12,786 bases of DNA, taken from NCBI GenBank assembly GCA_016126025.1, contig JAEFDA010000050.1:1-12786 (forward strand), given 5' to 3'. The position numbers and the translations under genes were made by a program. Positions 12,300 through 12,786 of the stretch are shown here, piece after piece. The notes beneath the pieces were generated by a model. The model had not been told where the DNA came from. It was given only the letters and a program-made list of their open reading frames with translations, and did not search any database. How positions within the stretch are numbered: position 1 is the first letter of the stretch; each line of letters starts with the position of its first letter. Source of the stretch: Nitrososphaerota archaeon. Its GTDB lineage: Archaea; Thermoproteota; Nitrososphaeria; Nitrososphaerales; Nitrosopumilaceae.

Positions 12300-12786
12300 C
12301 TAGCTCGTGTCCACGCCAGCCAGTGTCACTTCAACCACCCGCCGGTTGTTGCCATCCTCAAAGACCGAGTTGCCGGTGGCAGTGATGGTGACCGTGTAGG
12401 TTGTCTGGTCGGCTGCAGCCGAGACCATACTAAGCTGGTTGCCGTCGGTTATGATAAACCGGTCCGAGTCGCCGCCCAGCTCTATATGGTATGTGGGGTT
12501 CTGCCCGTCTAGGAAGGAGTTCTGGGCGGATATGGTCCCGACCACACCGGGGACATCTGTTCTGTCTATGGACACGCTGTCCGTCACGACGTACCAGCCA
12601 CCCAAGTTCTGGTCGAAGGAGGCTGCGGAATCGAACATTCCAGTCATGTTTACTACTGAGGAGACGTCCCAAGTGTCGAGGGGCTGGTTGAAGGAGGTGG
12701 CATTAGAGAACATGTTAGACATGTCGGTCACAGAGGAGGTGTCCCAAGTGTCGAGGGGCTGGTTGAAGGAGGTGGCGCCGGCGAAC
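12300..12786 (-). CDS. DUF285/BspA-like repeat surface protein, C-terminal part
   Basis: The gene enters from the right edge, so the N-terminus is missing; 161 residues are visible and a stop ends it at 12300. The visible part starts with 25-residue DUF285 repeats: ATSFNQPLDTWDTSSVTDM, then ATSFNQPLDTWDVSSVVNM, then a decayed AASFDQNLGGWYVV. These repeats, first known from mycoplasma lipoproteins and related to BspA leucine-rich proteins, occur on cell-surface proteins that bind other cells or matrix. The last ~95 residues (DSVSIDRTDVPG to the end) form a beta-rich domain like Ig/cadherin-type adhesin modules: FITDGNQLSMVSAA, TYTVTITAT, RRVVEVTLAG. There is no C-terminal anchor. In a sponge symbiont it could mediate host contact (inference). 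Confidence 0.85.
   Translation of the reverse strand, partial: FAGATSFNQPLDTWDTSSVTDMSNMFSNATSFNQPLDTWDVSSVVNMTGMFDSAASFDQNLGGWYVVTDSVSIDRTDVPGVVGTISAQNSFLDGQNPTYHIELGGDSDRFIITDGNQLSMVSAAADQTTYTVTITATGNSVFEDGNNRRVVEVTLAGVDTS
12666..12701 (-). repeat. Identical 36-bp unit of DUF285 repeat, copy A
   Basis: These 36 bases are identical to 12741-12776, a period of exactly 75 bp or 25 codons. They encode the ATSFNQPLDTWD core. Identity at synonymous sites points to recent duplication or gene conversion. Confidence 0.8.
12741..12776 (-). repeat. Identical 36-bp unit of DUF285 repeat, copy B
   Basis: Second copy of the 36-bp unit at 12666-12701. The repeat array clearly continues beyond the right edge. 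Confidence 0.8.

Noticed and set aside
12666..12776. CRISPR-like spaced repeats
   Set aside because: The repeat is 36 bp, but the period of 75 bp is 25 codons of a DUF285 coding repeat and the intervening sequence is also related coding sequence.

Overview
The window looks archaeal and most like a high-GC member of the Thaumarchaeota (Nitrososphaerota). The best match I can suggest is a sponge-symbiont genome of the Cenarchaeum type, but that name is inference. Supporting signs are: AT-rich TATA boxes centred about 26-27 bp before many start codons (leaderless transcription); frequent ATA (Ile) and AGG (Arg) codons in otherwise GC-rich genes; a secreted protein of the thaumarchaeal plastocyanin type; a stand-alone Lrp/AsnC effector domain; and the end of a DUF285 (BspA-like) repeat surface protein.

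Layout. 1-910 has no convincing gene but holds several dyads and a repeated 15-mer. 911-2056 (minus) encodes a secreted cupredoxin-like protein that has lost most copper ligands and carries two copies of a His-rich domain; three TGGTACAAA boxes lie just upstream of its TATA box. 2138-2821 is intergenic and contains an inverted, decayed copy of the 3' end of the tnpB element found 6 kb away. 2822-3701 (plus) is an overlapping pair: a His-rich four-helix membrane protein and a double winged-helix regulator. 3763-6259 (plus) holds threonine ammonia-lyase (ilvA), a class I glutamine amidotransferase, a stand-alone Lrp-type domain and a small Cys/His-rich protein. 6219-7169 (minus) is a beta-CASP metallo-beta-lactamase nuclease that overlaps the last gene convergently.

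7507-8907 (plus) is a complete TnpB (RNA-guided nuclease family) without a TnpA partner. Its last ~60 codons and the bases just after its stop fold into hairpins, and this segment is what is repeated, inverted, at 2516-2704. The copies differ by substitutions that keep pairing on the tnpB-sense strand, so it is a strong candidate for an omegaRNA/right-end module. A small ABM-fold gene (8885-9229, minus) runs into this right end and takes its last residues from it.

9478-12144 is a one-carbon/purine block: purD (plus) meets a folD / 5-formyltetrahydrofolate cyclo-ligase pair (minus) tail to tail. FolD and the cyclo-ligase handle folate one-carbon units, some of which feed purine synthesis, where PurD acts. 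A long imperfect inverted repeat (12182-12263) that pairs fully only in minus-strand RNA separates folD from the truncated DUF285 gene (12300 to the window edge, minus).
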